A stretch of 21,802 bases of DNA from Clostridia bacterium. GTDB taxonomy: Bacteria; Bacillota; Clostridia; Christensenellales; DUVY01. A model generated the notes under the pieces. That model saw only the letters and a program-made list of their open reading frames with translations. It did no database searches and was not told where the DNA came from. A program made the translations under genes and the position numbers. This document shows positions 15,675-21,265 of the stretch, piece by piece; positions within the stretch are counted from its first letter, which is position 1; every line of letters begins with the position of its first letter. The stretch lies in assembly GCA_026001225.1 (NCBI GenBank), contig BNZQ01000029.1, forward strand, positions 1-21,802. The letters run 5' to 3'.

Positions 15675-15992
15675 ATGATGAAAAAACGCAGCATCGGTCT
15701 CATGGTCGTACTCTTCATTTTTACGTTCGGCATTTACGCCATCTATTGGCCGTGCCATTTCCAAAGCCAACTGAAAGAAAAAACGGGCGAGGGCGCCGGC
15801 GCGTTGGGTCATTTTCTGTTGACGATCGTTACGTTCGGGATCTATTCGATCGTTTGGTAGTACAAGGCTGGCAAGCGGTTGGCCAAGCTGGGCGCGGAGG
15901 ATCGCAGCATCCTGTATCTTTTGTTCTGCTTCATCGCTTTAAGCTGGCTGAATCCGTTCCTGATGCAGAGTCAAGCGAACCGTCTTGCCTAA
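15675..15992 (+). pseudogene. DUF4234-like membrane protein interrupted by an in-frame amber codon
   Basis: The first 61 codons give a protein starting MMKKRSIGLMVVLFIFTFGI with two membrane helices and HFLLTIVTFGIYSIVW, matching DUF4234-type proteins (short TM proteins with the G-I-Y-x-I-Y-W repeat). TAG at 15858-15860 then interrupts. The same frame continues for 43 more codons (YKAGKRLAKLGAEDRSILYL, then LSWLNPFLMQSQANRLA) to TAA at 15990-15992. The continuation is plainly the family's second half, where relatives have Gln or Trp at the TAG position. It may be a nonsense mutation, a read-through product or a sequencing error. A very strong ribosome binding site (AGGAGGG) and the G-tract promoter precede it. 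The function of DUF4234 is unknown. Confidence 0.8.
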
Positions 15993-16045
15993 AATCTTTG
16001 CAGGCGCCGATTTGTTCGGCAAACGAAATTTGAAAAACATGAAAA

Positions 16046-16076
16046 ACGCGCGGTGCGGATCGCGTGTTTTTTATTT
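16046..16076 (+). terminator. Rho-independent terminator after the DUF4234-like gene
   Basis: ACGCG (16046-16050) pairs with CGCGT (16061-16065), with further A/T pairs outside, followed by GTTTTTTATTT. The T-run overlaps the -35 box of the rplU promoter. Confidence 0.7.
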
Positions 16077-16103
16077 GACAACGTGGGAAAAATAGTGTAT
16101 CCT
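16075..16103 (+). promoter_or_regulatory. Promoter of the rplU-rpmA operon
   Basis: Perfect TTGACA (16075-16080) is followed after 17 bp by TATCCT (16098-16103), giving a start near 16110 and a ~124-nt leader before rplU. Confidence 0.75.
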
Positions 16104-16109
16104 ATACGC

Positions 16110-16233
16110 CGAGCCGCATGAGACGGGCTTTTGGCGGGATTTCCCGCCCCTTAAGTTTTTTGCTCCCGCGTCAAAACGGGGAAAGCGAAAACGCCTGCTC
16201 TCAGCGAATACTTTAAAAAAGGAGACTATAAAC
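16110..16233 (+). promoter_or_regulatory. Structured 5' leader of rplU (candidate L21 leader)
   Basis: The leader contains a strong 6-bp hairpin GGCGGG-ATTT-CCCGCC (16133-16148) followed 6 nt later by a T-run, so it resembles an attenuator. A second hairpin based on CCCG/CGGG (16164-16180) follows. Firmicutes rplU mRNAs are known to carry an L21 leader thought to bind the ribosomal protein for feedback control. Position and length fit, but I could not match the consensus by eye. GGAG at 16221-16224 is the ribosome binding site. Confidence 0.45.
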
Positions 16234-16542
16234 ATGTACGCAATTATTTCGACGGGCGGCAAGCAGTACAAGGTGTCCGAGGGCGACGTCTTGAAAGTGG
16301 AAAAGCTGATCGCCGACGAAAACGAGGAACTGACCTTTGAACCCTTGCTGGTCGCCGACGGGGAAAAGGTAACGGCGGGGACGCCCGTGGCGGGCGCCAA
16401 GGTGACGGCCAAGGTGGTCAAACCGGTCGTCAAGGGCGAAAAGATTTTGGTTTTTAAGTACAAGGCCAAAAAGAACGAGCGCAAACGCCAGGGGCACCGG
16501 CAGAAGTACACCGAAATCAAAATCGAAAAGATCAAGGCGTAA
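16234..16542 (+). CDS. rplU: 50S ribosomal protein L21
   Basis: L21 is a 23S rRNA-binding protein of the large subunit. The 102-residue product starts [18 protein letters not shown] and ends with [23 protein letters not shown], the family signature at normal length. GGAG lies 9 nt upstream of the ATG. Transcription is from the promoter at 16075-16103 through a structured leader. It is followed 67 bp later by rpmA; the ribosomal-processing protease gene prp, usually between these genes in Firmicutes, is absent. Confidence 0.98.
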   Translation: MYAIISTGGKQYKVSEGDVLKVEKLIADENEELTFEPLLVADGEKVTAGTPVAGAKVTAKVVKPVVKGEKILVFKYKAKKNERKRQGHRQKYTEIKIEKIKA

Positions 16543-16547
16543 GCGCG

Positions 16548-16564
16548 CCGTCATTGTGAGCCGA
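16548..16564 (+). repeat. REP-like intergenic repeat, copy b
   Basis: CCGTCATTGTGAGCCGA lies 6 nt after the rplU stop and matches 15 of 17 bases of the inverted copy at 12409-12425. It occupies the place where prp is found in relatives. Confidence 0.5.
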
Positions 16565-16609
16565 GATTGTATCGAGGCAAGCGCAACGGATTAAAGAGGT
16601 TTATTTAAA

Positions 16610-16882
16610 ATGGCACATAAAAAAGGCATGGGCTCGTCCCGTAACGGCCGCGACAGTCAAAGTAAACGTTTAGGCACCAAAAGATCGGACGGACAGTTCG
16701 TTTTGGCGGGCAATATTCTCGTGCGTCAGCGCGGGACAAAAATTCACGCGGGCCGAAACGTCGGCGTGGGAAGCGATCATACCTTGTACGCTTTAGCGGA
16801 CGGCACCGTGAAATTCGAGCATAAGGGCCGCGAGAAAAAGCAGGTTTCGATCGTCGAGAAGCAGCAGGTTTCGACCGTCTAA
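16610..16882 (+). CDS. rpmA: 50S ribosomal protein L27, short N-terminus
   Basis: L27 reaches into the peptidyl-transferase centre with its N-terminus. The 90-residue protein starts [20 protein letters not shown] and continues with the L27 hallmark [19 protein letters not shown] and [17 protein letters not shown]. In most Firmicutes L27 carries an extra cleaved N-terminal peptide (type MLKLNLQFFA) removed by Prp. Here an in-frame TAA at 16592-16594 rules out any such extension, and prp is also missing. AAAGAGG (16593-16599) is the ribosome binding site. The C-terminus ends with two similar segments ([15 protein letters not shown]). Confidence 0.98.
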   Translation: MAHKKGMGSSRNGRDSQSKRLGTKRSDGQFVLAGNILVRQRGTKIHAGRNVGVGSDHTLYALADGTVKFEHKGREKKQVSIVEKQQVSTV

Positions 16883-16898
16883 AAACGGAGAATACGTT

Positions 16899-16926
16899 CG
16901 TGTCCGCGCGTAGCGAACACGCTTTT
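16899..16926 (+). terminator. Terminator after rpmA
   Basis: CGTGTCCG (16899-16906) pairs with CGAACACG (16914-16921) with one mismatch, followed by CTTTTGTT. It ends the rplU-rpmA transcript, although some read-through would be needed for the glycosylase gene unless that has its own promoter. Confidence 0.6.
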
Positions 16927-16974
16927 GTTCTCATTTCCGTTTGTTCGACGTTTCTTTTCTTTTTGAACGCAGGT

Positions 16975-17868
16975 ATGGAGTTTCATGTCGAGCAAAATAA
17001 AATCCTCATTCCCGACAACACATACTTTTCCGCGGAAAAGACCCTGACGTGCGGTCAGATTTTTCGTTACCGCAAAGCGGAAAACGCCGCCGACTGCGAA
17101 TCCGTTTGGGAGGTCTTGTCCGCCGATCAGCGCGCCCGTATATACGAGCGCGGGCGGGAAAGCGTGATCGAGTGTTCCGATCCCGATTATTTTATCAACT
17201 ATTTCGACTTGACAGAGGAGTATGCCGGAATCGAAAGCGAGGTTTTGCGCCGCGCCGGAAGCGGTCGGGAAGCGGATTTCATGCGCCGCGCGGTCGGATT
17301 CGGGCGGGGCATCCGCATCCTGCGGCAGGATTTTTTCGAGACCGTTATCGGCTTTATCATCTCCGCGAACAACAACATTAAACGCATTCAAGGCATCGTC
17401 GAAAGGCTTTGCGCCGCCGCCGGAAAGGATACGGGCGGCTTTTTTGCGTTTCCCGCCGTCGGAACGCTTGCGATTTCGGACGAAAAGTTTTATAATAGTA
17501 TAGGCGCGGGTTACCGTTCGCGGTATATTGGACGCGCCGCCGCCCTGTTGCAAGCCGCGAATCCCGCCGACCCGCGGGCGTTGAATCCCGACGGCCTGCG
17601 GCGGATGAATCCGAGCGACGCGGCGCGTCTGCTTTTGGAACTGCCCGGCGTGGGGCCGAAGGTGGCTGATTGTATCCTGTTGTTCGCTTGCCGGAATACG
17701 GCGGCCTTTCCGGTGGATACGTGGATCGCGCAATGCTACGGCGCGTATTTCGAGGACGGCGCGACGGACAGAAAATACATACGGGCGCGCCTTGCAGAGC
17801 GGTTCGGCGGTGTGTCGGGCTTTGCGCAACAGTATATGTTTCACTATCACAGAACCTTTAACAACTGA
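16975..17868 (+). CDS. ogg: OGG-type 8-oxoguanine DNA glycosylase/AP lyase
   Basis: This family removes oxidised guanine from DNA and nicks the abasic site. The 297-residue protein (from ATG 16975) has the N-terminal OGG domain with LTCGQIFRYRK (24-34), then IISANNNIKRIQGIVERL and FYNSIGAGYRSRYI. The helix-hairpin-helix is LPGVGPKVADCILL, with catalytic Lys229, and FPVDTWI carries Asp248. All active-site residues are present. An in-frame GTG at 16900 would add a hydrophobic 25-residue head, but it falls inside the rpmA terminator hairpin and is rejected. The ribosome binding site is weak (GCAGG only 1-2 nt from the ATG). No own promoter was seen, so expression may depend on read-through. Confidence 0.9.
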   Translation: MEFHVEQNKILIPDNTYFSAEKTLTCGQIFRYRKAENAADCESVWEVLSADQRARIYERGRESVIECSDPDYFINYFDLTEEYAGIESEVLRRAGSGREADFMRRAVGFGRGIRILRQDFFETVIGFIISANNNIKRIQGIVERLCAAAGKDTGGFFAFPAVGTLAISDEKFYNSIGAGYRSRYIGRAAALLQAANPADPRALNPDGLRRMNPSDAARLLLELPGVGPKVADCILLFACRNTAAFPVDTWIAQCYGAYFEDGATDRKYIRARLAERFGGVSGFAQQYMFHYHRTFNN

Positions 17869-17905
17869 AAATAAGTATATCCGCGCCGTAACCGATTGCC
17901 GTCGA

Positions 17906-17993
17906 TTTCTTTTTCCCTTGCGGTTTTCTGTCGATCGGCCGACATGACGGGTAAATAAACAGAAAAAAGTAAAAAAGGAAACGAGCGGATCGA
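17906..17993 (+). repeat. ~88-bp AT-rich dispersed repeat, copy 1
   Basis: This non-coding element lies in the 164-bp gap before nfeD. It starts TTTCTTTTTCCCTTGCGG (identical 18-mer in copy 2), has a central GGCCGAC, and ends GGAAACGAGCG-ATCGA. The second copy is inverted at 19940-20026. TTTTCTGT and ACAGAAAA inside it can pair around the GGCCGAC core. Function is unknown. Confidence 0.8.
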
Positions 17994-18032
17994 CGCCGTA
18001 GGACAATCATGACGGGCCAAGGAGTGAGCGAC

Positions 18033-18545
18033 ATGGACGTATGGTATGAATTTATAACTCTCTTTTCCGAGATGAATTTGGCGGACGCGCTGTTTTTTGG
18101 CGCGGGGCTGATTTTTCTGTCGATTGAAATCGTGCGCCGCGAAAAGGTTTTCGGTTTTTTGGGCGGCGCGGCGTTGGTCGCGGGCGTTATCGCGCGCCTT
18201 TCGCACGGGGGCAGCGCGGCCGCGTTCTTTTTCATGACGTTTCTGATTTGCGCCGTCCTTCTCGGCGTGTACCTCGTCGATACGGCGATCCGTCGGTACG
18301 GCTTCCTGTTAAAGGTGCCGGCTTTGGAGCTCGGCGAGGAAAAGGACGAGGGAAAGGATTACTATTTTCTGCTTGGCTTGGAGGGGGTCGCCATGGGCGA
18401 TTTGGAGCCGGCCGGTAAGGTAACGATCAACAACATATCGATCAACGCGGTCAGTAAATCCGGCGTTTTGGAGCGCGGCGCGCTGATCCGCGTCGTCGAA
18501 GTCGAGGGGCCTAATGTCGTCGTCGAAAAGATCGACGAGTTTTGA
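18033..18545 (+). CDS. NfeD-like membrane protein
   Basis: The start at 18033 is chosen over an in-frame ATG at 18009 because AAGGAG (18019-18024) lies 8 nt upstream, giving 170 residues. The N-terminal half has three hydrophobic segments (about 11-30, 38-55, 62-84). The C-terminal ~60 residues (GLEGVAMGDLEPAGKVTINN, ending GPNVVVEKIDEF) are the NfeD-type OB-fold, with the usual G-x-x-G-x-A-x-x-x-L-x-P-x-G-x-V pattern. NfeD proteins usually pair with SPFH/stomatin proteins in membrane microdomains; no SPFH gene is in the window. Membership is clear, while precise role is inferred. The stop codon lies inside the left arm of the 128-bp inverted-repeat element. Confidence 0.85.
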   Translation: MDVWYEFITLFSEMNLADALFFGAGLIFLSIEIVRREKVFGFLGGAALVAGVIARLSHGGSAAAFFFMTFLICAVLLGVYLVDTAIRRYGFLLKVPALELGEEKDEGKDYYFLLGLEGVAMGDLEPAGKVTINNISINAVSKSGVLERGALIRVVEVEGPNVVVEKIDEF

Positions 18546-18668
18546 CCGAACAGGCATCGGCGGATACGGGCTACGTTTGCCGCTTCGCCTCGGTCATGTA
18601 GGAAGGGTCTACACTCCCTCGGCGCCGCGTCAACTGTTGCCCGTCTGCGCCGCGCCTGTTCGGTCAAA
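18541..18668. repeat. 128-bp long imperfect palindrome downstream of nfeD
   Basis: The outer arms are a perfect 15-bp inverted repeat (TTTGACCGAACAGGC at 18541-18555 with 18654-18668). Pairing continues inward: 18559-18562 with 18648-18651, ACGGGC 18566-18571 with GCCCGT 18639-18644, 18577-18579 with 18631-18633, CGC 18581-18583 with 18627-18629, CGCC 18586-18589 with GGCG 18621-18624, and TGTAG 18597-18601 with CTACA 18609-18613. Almost the whole region would fold as one hairpin. It may terminate nfeD or be a miniature mobile element or structured RNA. Confidence 0.8.
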
Positions 18669-18682
18669 GGACGAACGAAAGC

Positions 18683-18729
18683 TTTTGAAAAGAGTGCGAG
18701 AAAAACTTTTTGTAAAAAGTTTTTCTCGC
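18683..18729 (+). repeat. Palindromic dispersed repeat, copy 3
   Basis: This is a perfect 16-bp stem: 18696-18711 pairs with 18714-18729 around GT (GCGAGAAAAACTTTTT). The left flank TTTT-GA-AAAG matches copies 1 and 2, while the stem bases differ in a compensatory way. It sits just before the galK ribosome binding site. Confidence 0.82.
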
Positions 18730-18758
18730 CGGAATAATCGCAAACAGGAGCCAAAAAC

Positions 18759-19871
18759 ATGAAATTCATTTCCCCCGGACGGATCGAAATCGTCGGAAAC
18801 CACACCGACCACAACCACGGCAAGGTGCTGGTGGCCGCGATCGAATTATCCTTAAAGGCCGAAGCGCACCCGACCGGCGACAACGTGATCGTGATCGACA
18901 GCCGCGGCTTTCCGCCCGTCCGCGTCGATTTGGCGAGTACGGCCAAGGTACCCGCCGAGGTCGGCTCTCCGCAAGGCTTGGTGCGCGGCGTCGCCGACGG
19001 CTTTACAAAACGCGGCTTGCATATCGGCGGCTTTCACGCCGCGGCGGTCGGCGATATTCCCGTGGGCGCGGGCGTATCCAGTTCGGCGGCGTTCGAGCTG
19101 CTGGCCGCCCAGATTTTGAACGAATTCTACAACGGCGGCGCGGCCGACCGCGTGACGTTGGCGAAAATCGCGCAGTACGCCGAAAACGTCTATATGGAAA
19201 AGCCCAGCGGCTTATTGGATCAAATGGGCATCGCTTTAGGGGGAGCGACCTATATCGATTTTCAGGATATTCATAAGCCCCGGATCGAGAGCGTAGCCCC
19301 GCAGATTTTGAGCGAGTATAAAATCGTCGTCGTCAACACGGGCGGCAGCCACGCCGACATGACGGCGCATTACGCCGCGATCAAGGCCGAAATGCAGGCC
19401 GCGGCGAAATATTTCGGCAAGGATTATTTGGCGGACGTGCCGCCCCGCGCGTTTTACGGCGCGGTTTCCGCCCTGCAGCGCGCCGTCGGCGGGCGGGCGA
19501 TCCTGCGCGCGGCGCATTTTTACGAGGAAAACGCGCGCGTGGAAAAAGCTTTTAAGGCGTTGAAAGCCGGAAAATTATCCGCGTTCTTTTCCGCCGTCCG
19601 CGAATCGGGGATCAGCAGTTACGCGCTGTTGCAAAACTGCTACGCGCCGGAGGACGCCGTTCAGCGCATTCCGCTCGCATTGTATTTGGCGGGGCGCGTT
19701 TTGAAAAAGGGCGCGTACCGCGTGCACGGCGGCGGCTTCGCGGGCACGATTTTGGCGTTTGTGCACGCTTCGGAATTCGGCGCCTTTACGGAAACGTTCG
19801 CGCCGGTATTCGGGCGGGAAAACATTATGGTGACGGGGATCCGCGCGTTGGGGACGAGTAAAATAGAATAG
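18759..19871 (+). CDS. galK: Galactokinase (GHMP kinase), short N-terminus
   Basis: Galactokinase phosphorylates galactose at C1 with ATP, feeding galT. The 370-residue protein has PGRIEIVGNHTDHNHGK (6-22, the galactokinase signature with Asn for the usual Glu), the ATP loop VGAGVSSSAAFE (102-113), catalytic Asp154 in GLLDQMG, and the GHMP motif HGGGFAG (323-329). It begins only five residues before the PGR motif, so it lacks the ~20-residue N-terminal segment seen in E. coli-type GalK. AGGAG (18746-18750) is 8 nt before the ATG, so the short start is credible. Two hairpin elements lie between it and nfeD, and no clear promoter was found. A related GHMP sugar kinase specificity cannot be excluded. 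Confidence 0.9.
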   Translation: MKFISPGRIEIVGNHTDHNHGKVLVAAIELSLKAEAHPTGDNVIVIDSRGFPPVRVDLASTAKVPAEVGSPQGLVRGVADGFTKRGLHIGGFHAAAVGDIPVGAGVSSSAAFELLAAQILNEFYNGGAADRVTLAKIAQYAENVYMEKPSGLLDQMGIALGGATYIDFQDIHKPRIESVAPQILSEYKIVVVNTGGSHADMTAHYAAIKAEMQAAAKYFGKDYLADVPPRAFYGAVSALQRAVGGRAILRAAHFYEENARVEKAFKALKAGKLSAFFSAVRESGISSYALLQNCYAPEDAVQRIPLALYLAGRVLKKGAYRVHGGGFAGTILAFVHASEFGAFTETFAPVFGRENIMVTGIRALGTSKIE

Positions 19872-19939
19872 AGCCCTCCGCGCTCTCTTACGGGGGGACG
19901 TCGCTCACTCGTCTGTCCGTCAAGATAGTATGCGTGTCC

Positions 19940-20026
19940 TCGATTCGCTCGTTTCCTTTTTGCTTTTTTCTTTTTGTTTGTCCATCAAGTCGGCCCATCC
20001 AAAGAAAGCCGCAAGGGAAAAAGAAA
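19940..20026 (-). repeat. ~88-bp AT-rich dispersed repeat, copy 2 (inverted)
   Basis: On the minus strand this matches copy 1 (17906-17993) over its whole length: identical TTTCTTTTTCCCTTGCGG at one end, GGCCGAC in the middle and GGAAACGAGCG-ATCGA at the other. It is one base shorter in the A-run. It lies about 70 bp past the galK stop. A hairpin CCCTCCG/CGGGGGG (about 19873-19896) precedes it and may end galK. Confidence 0.8.
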
Positions 20027-20298
20027 ATAACGGACAAGGAACGGCCCGTCAAAGCGGGCCGCAGTCGCGCTCATACGCGGCTTTCATTAAGGGCGCGAAA
20101 TCAGGGAAACCCCGATTTCGCGGAATCCCTTTTTGCGCCTAACCGTCATTCAAAAACGCTCTCGCCGCAATGTTGTCATTCAGAAGGACGCCGTAGGGTC
20201 AGGGCAGCGCGCGTCGGCCCGCCGTGAAATCTCAACCTTTTAAAAATTCTCCTCTACGGAGGTGTGCCGCCGTCAGGCGACGGGGTGGTCGATATCGG
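20027..20298. other. Gene-free intergenic stretch with decayed repeats
   Basis: No credible gene is seen between the AT-rich repeat and the XRE gene. The stretch holds fragments resembling bacterial intergenic repeats: CCGTCATTC and TTGTCATTCAGAAGG (about 20149-20195), and CTCCTCTACGGAGGTGTGCC continuing to GGCGACGGGGTGGTCG (20248-20291), an imperfect palindrome of a common dispersed type. Short open frames here are Arg/Pro-rich and lack ribosome binding sites. Confidence 0.5.
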
Positions 20299-20505
20299 TT
20301 AGTATTCGTCTTTTAAACCCAACAAATAATCCGTCGAAACGTCAAATAGTTTCGCTATCTTGGCCAAAGTTGATAAACTCGGTTCGCCGTTATTTTCATA
20401 GCGTAAATAAGATTGTTGACGCAAACATAATTTTTCCGCCATTTGTTTTTGCGAATACCCTTCGAGAATCCGCAATTCTTTCAATCTTTCGGAAAAGATA
20501 ATCAT
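20299..20505 (-). CDS. Small XRE/Cro-CI family transcriptional regulator
   Basis: The 68-residue protein is a single helix-turn-helix domain: RLKELRILEGYSQKQMAEKL (helices 1-2), QQSYLRYENNGEPSLSTLAK (recognition helix and turn), then IAKLFDVSTDYLLGLKDEY. This is the compact Cro/CI-type repressor common in mobile or toxin-antitoxin contexts. It has no additional sensor or dimerisation domain. It is divergent from the gene at 20580. The shared 70-bp gap contains a perfect 8-bp inverted repeat (20519-20539) inside the opposite promoter, the obvious operator. Autorepression plus control of the neighbour is inferred. Confidence 0.9.
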   Translation of the reverse strand: MIIFSERLKELRILEGYSQKQMAEKLCLRQQSYLRYENNGEPSLSTLAKIAKLFDVSTDYLLGLKDEY

Positions 20506-20511
20506 TTCTCA

Positions 20512-20541
20512 TTGACAGTATACAGCCGTTTGCTGTATAAT
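20512..20541 (+). promoter_or_regulatory. Consensus promoter with embedded operator
   Basis: TTGACA (20512-20517) and TATAAT (20536-20541) are both perfect, with an 18-bp spacer. The spacer contains TATACAGC (20519-20526) and GCTGTATA (20532-20539), a perfect 8-bp inverted repeat with a 5-nt gap. A dimer of the adjacent XRE protein bound there would block the promoter. TATACT on the minus strand may be the regulator's own -10. Confidence 0.8.
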
Positions 20542-20579
20542 ATGAGTATCAACAGCAGAATCCTGTTAGGGAATAAACA

Positions 20580-20956
20580 TTGAACACCACTTTGCAAACC
20601 TCGTTTTACTATCTGACGCAAATTGCAGCCGCGCGGTATTTGCGCGACGGGACGATTTGCGCGGCCTTGCCCGTCGTCGGAATTGTGGATTCGATGCGGG
20701 GAAGTTTGCAATCGCGGTACGCTTTCATAGCGGCGGAATTCGCCGAAGCGGCGGAAAAAAGATCAAGCGGTACGTTTTCGACGGCGGGGAAATACAGGAT
20801 ATGGTTCCGACATGTATATCTTTTGCCCAAATAGAGGATTATTGCCGTCGCGTTTGGTACACCGAAGAATATATCGAATATTTGAAACGGCAGGATCAAG
20901 ATATCGTGGATGCTTTGACGAAATTGTTTGCGAATTTTAAAGCAAATTGTCTTTAA
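20580..20956 (+). pseudogene. Frameshifted small gene of unknown function under XRE control
   Basis: A TTG start at 20580 with AGGGA about 7 nt upstream opens a frame reading MNTTLQTSFYYLTQIAAARY and continuing to AEFAEAAEK. At the A6 run (about 20755-20760) the sensible frame changes. The -1 frame continues KIKRYVFDGGEIQDMVPTC and SFAQIEDYCRRVWYTEEYIE to TAA at 20954-20956. Joined, the product is ~125 residues with a natural, charged composition; without a shift the original frame gives 84 residues ending in an unrelated tail. It may be a pseudogene, a homopolymer sequencing error, or a programmed -1 frameshift on the A-run. I do not recognise the family. Its strong promoter faces the XRE gene, so it is probably the regulator's target. 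Confidence 0.6.
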
Positions 20957-20968
20957 GTATAAAATTAC

Positions 20969-20996
20969 TTGACAAATTCTTTGCATTTTGTATAAT
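20969..20996 (+). promoter_or_regulatory. Promoter of the DUF7064-like gene
   Basis: TTGACA (20969-20974) and TATAAT (20991-20996) are both perfect, with a 16-bp spacer. The ~90-nt leader ends with AGGAGA (21081-21086), 8 nt before the ATG at 21095. Confidence 0.8.
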
Positions 20997-21094
20997 ATAT
21001 ATACGAACAGAGTCAATGTGGGCGGTTATTTTTCTTTAGTGCCCGCGAGAGCCTTGTTCGGTCTTTATATTTTAAGTTATAGGAGAACAAAACC

Positions 21095-21265
21095 ATGGGA
21101 CTCAAAACGGGACTCAAAAGTTTCCTTGTGCGTCGGCGCATGGAGAAGCGCAACAAAAAGGACAAGCTCGACGAAATCGCCTGCGAGCTCTACGAATTAT
21201 CGGCGGACGCCGGCCCCGACATCAACAACAGTTATTATTTTTCGCCCCACAGCCGCCGCCCGTAG
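21095..21265 (+). CDS. N-terminal fragment of a DUF7064/lipocalin-like protein, cut by an inversion junction
   Basis: With a good promoter, AGGAGA ribosome binding site and ATG, this frame reads MGLKTGLKSFLVRRRMEKRN through to DAGPDINNSYYFS, then ends in PHSRRP and TAG. The section from GPDINN to YYFS is the same as the upstream edge of the opposite-strand frame at 21235-21801, which continues sensibly with AHSADGSALFFRLGLRGG. The natural gene was therefore almost certainly these 50 N-terminal residues joined to that opposite-strand body. In the sequence as given the product is a 56-residue fragment. The basic amphipathic head could be membrane-associated. No function is assigned. Confidence 0.6.
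   Translation: MGLKTGLKSFLVRRRMEKRNKKDKLDEIACELYELSADAGPDINNSYYFSPHSRRP
21208..21253 (+). repeat. 46-bp inverted repeat, left arm (partner 21757-21802)
   Basis: This segment is the reverse complement of the last 46 bases of the window with one mismatch (21245 against 21765). It contains the codons for AGPDINNSYYFS in the plus frame. The 503 bp between the arms reads as gene body in the opposite direction. Confidence 0.9.

Noticed and set aside
16900..16974. Hydrophobic N-terminal extension of the OGG protein from GTG 16900
   Set aside because: The GTG lies within the rpmA terminator hairpin, there is no ribosome binding site, and a signal-like head makes no sense on a DNA repair enzyme.
16879..18006. 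375-codon minus-strand open frame over the OGG gene
   Set aside because: The plus strand encodes a full OGG-type enzyme with catalytic Lys and Asp. The minus frame has no recognisable motif and ends in the AT-rich repeat.
18009..18032. Upstream ATG start for the NfeD-like protein
   Set aside because: AAGGAG lies between it and ATG 18033 at ideal spacing for the latter.
19934..20227. Apparent small proteins (SFPFCFFLFVCPSSRP-like) in the repeat at 19940 and its counterpart at 17858-18235
   Set aside because: These are translations of the ~88-bp non-coding repeat in the same relative frame. Similarity follows from DNA-level conservation, there are no ribosome binding sites, and the frames extend into unrelated sequence.
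20609..21016. 135-codon minus-strand open frame opposite the XRE-controlled gene
   Set aside because: It runs backwards through a perfect promoter (20969-20996) and has no ribosome binding site. The plus-strand frames have more natural composition and start next to the regulated promoter.
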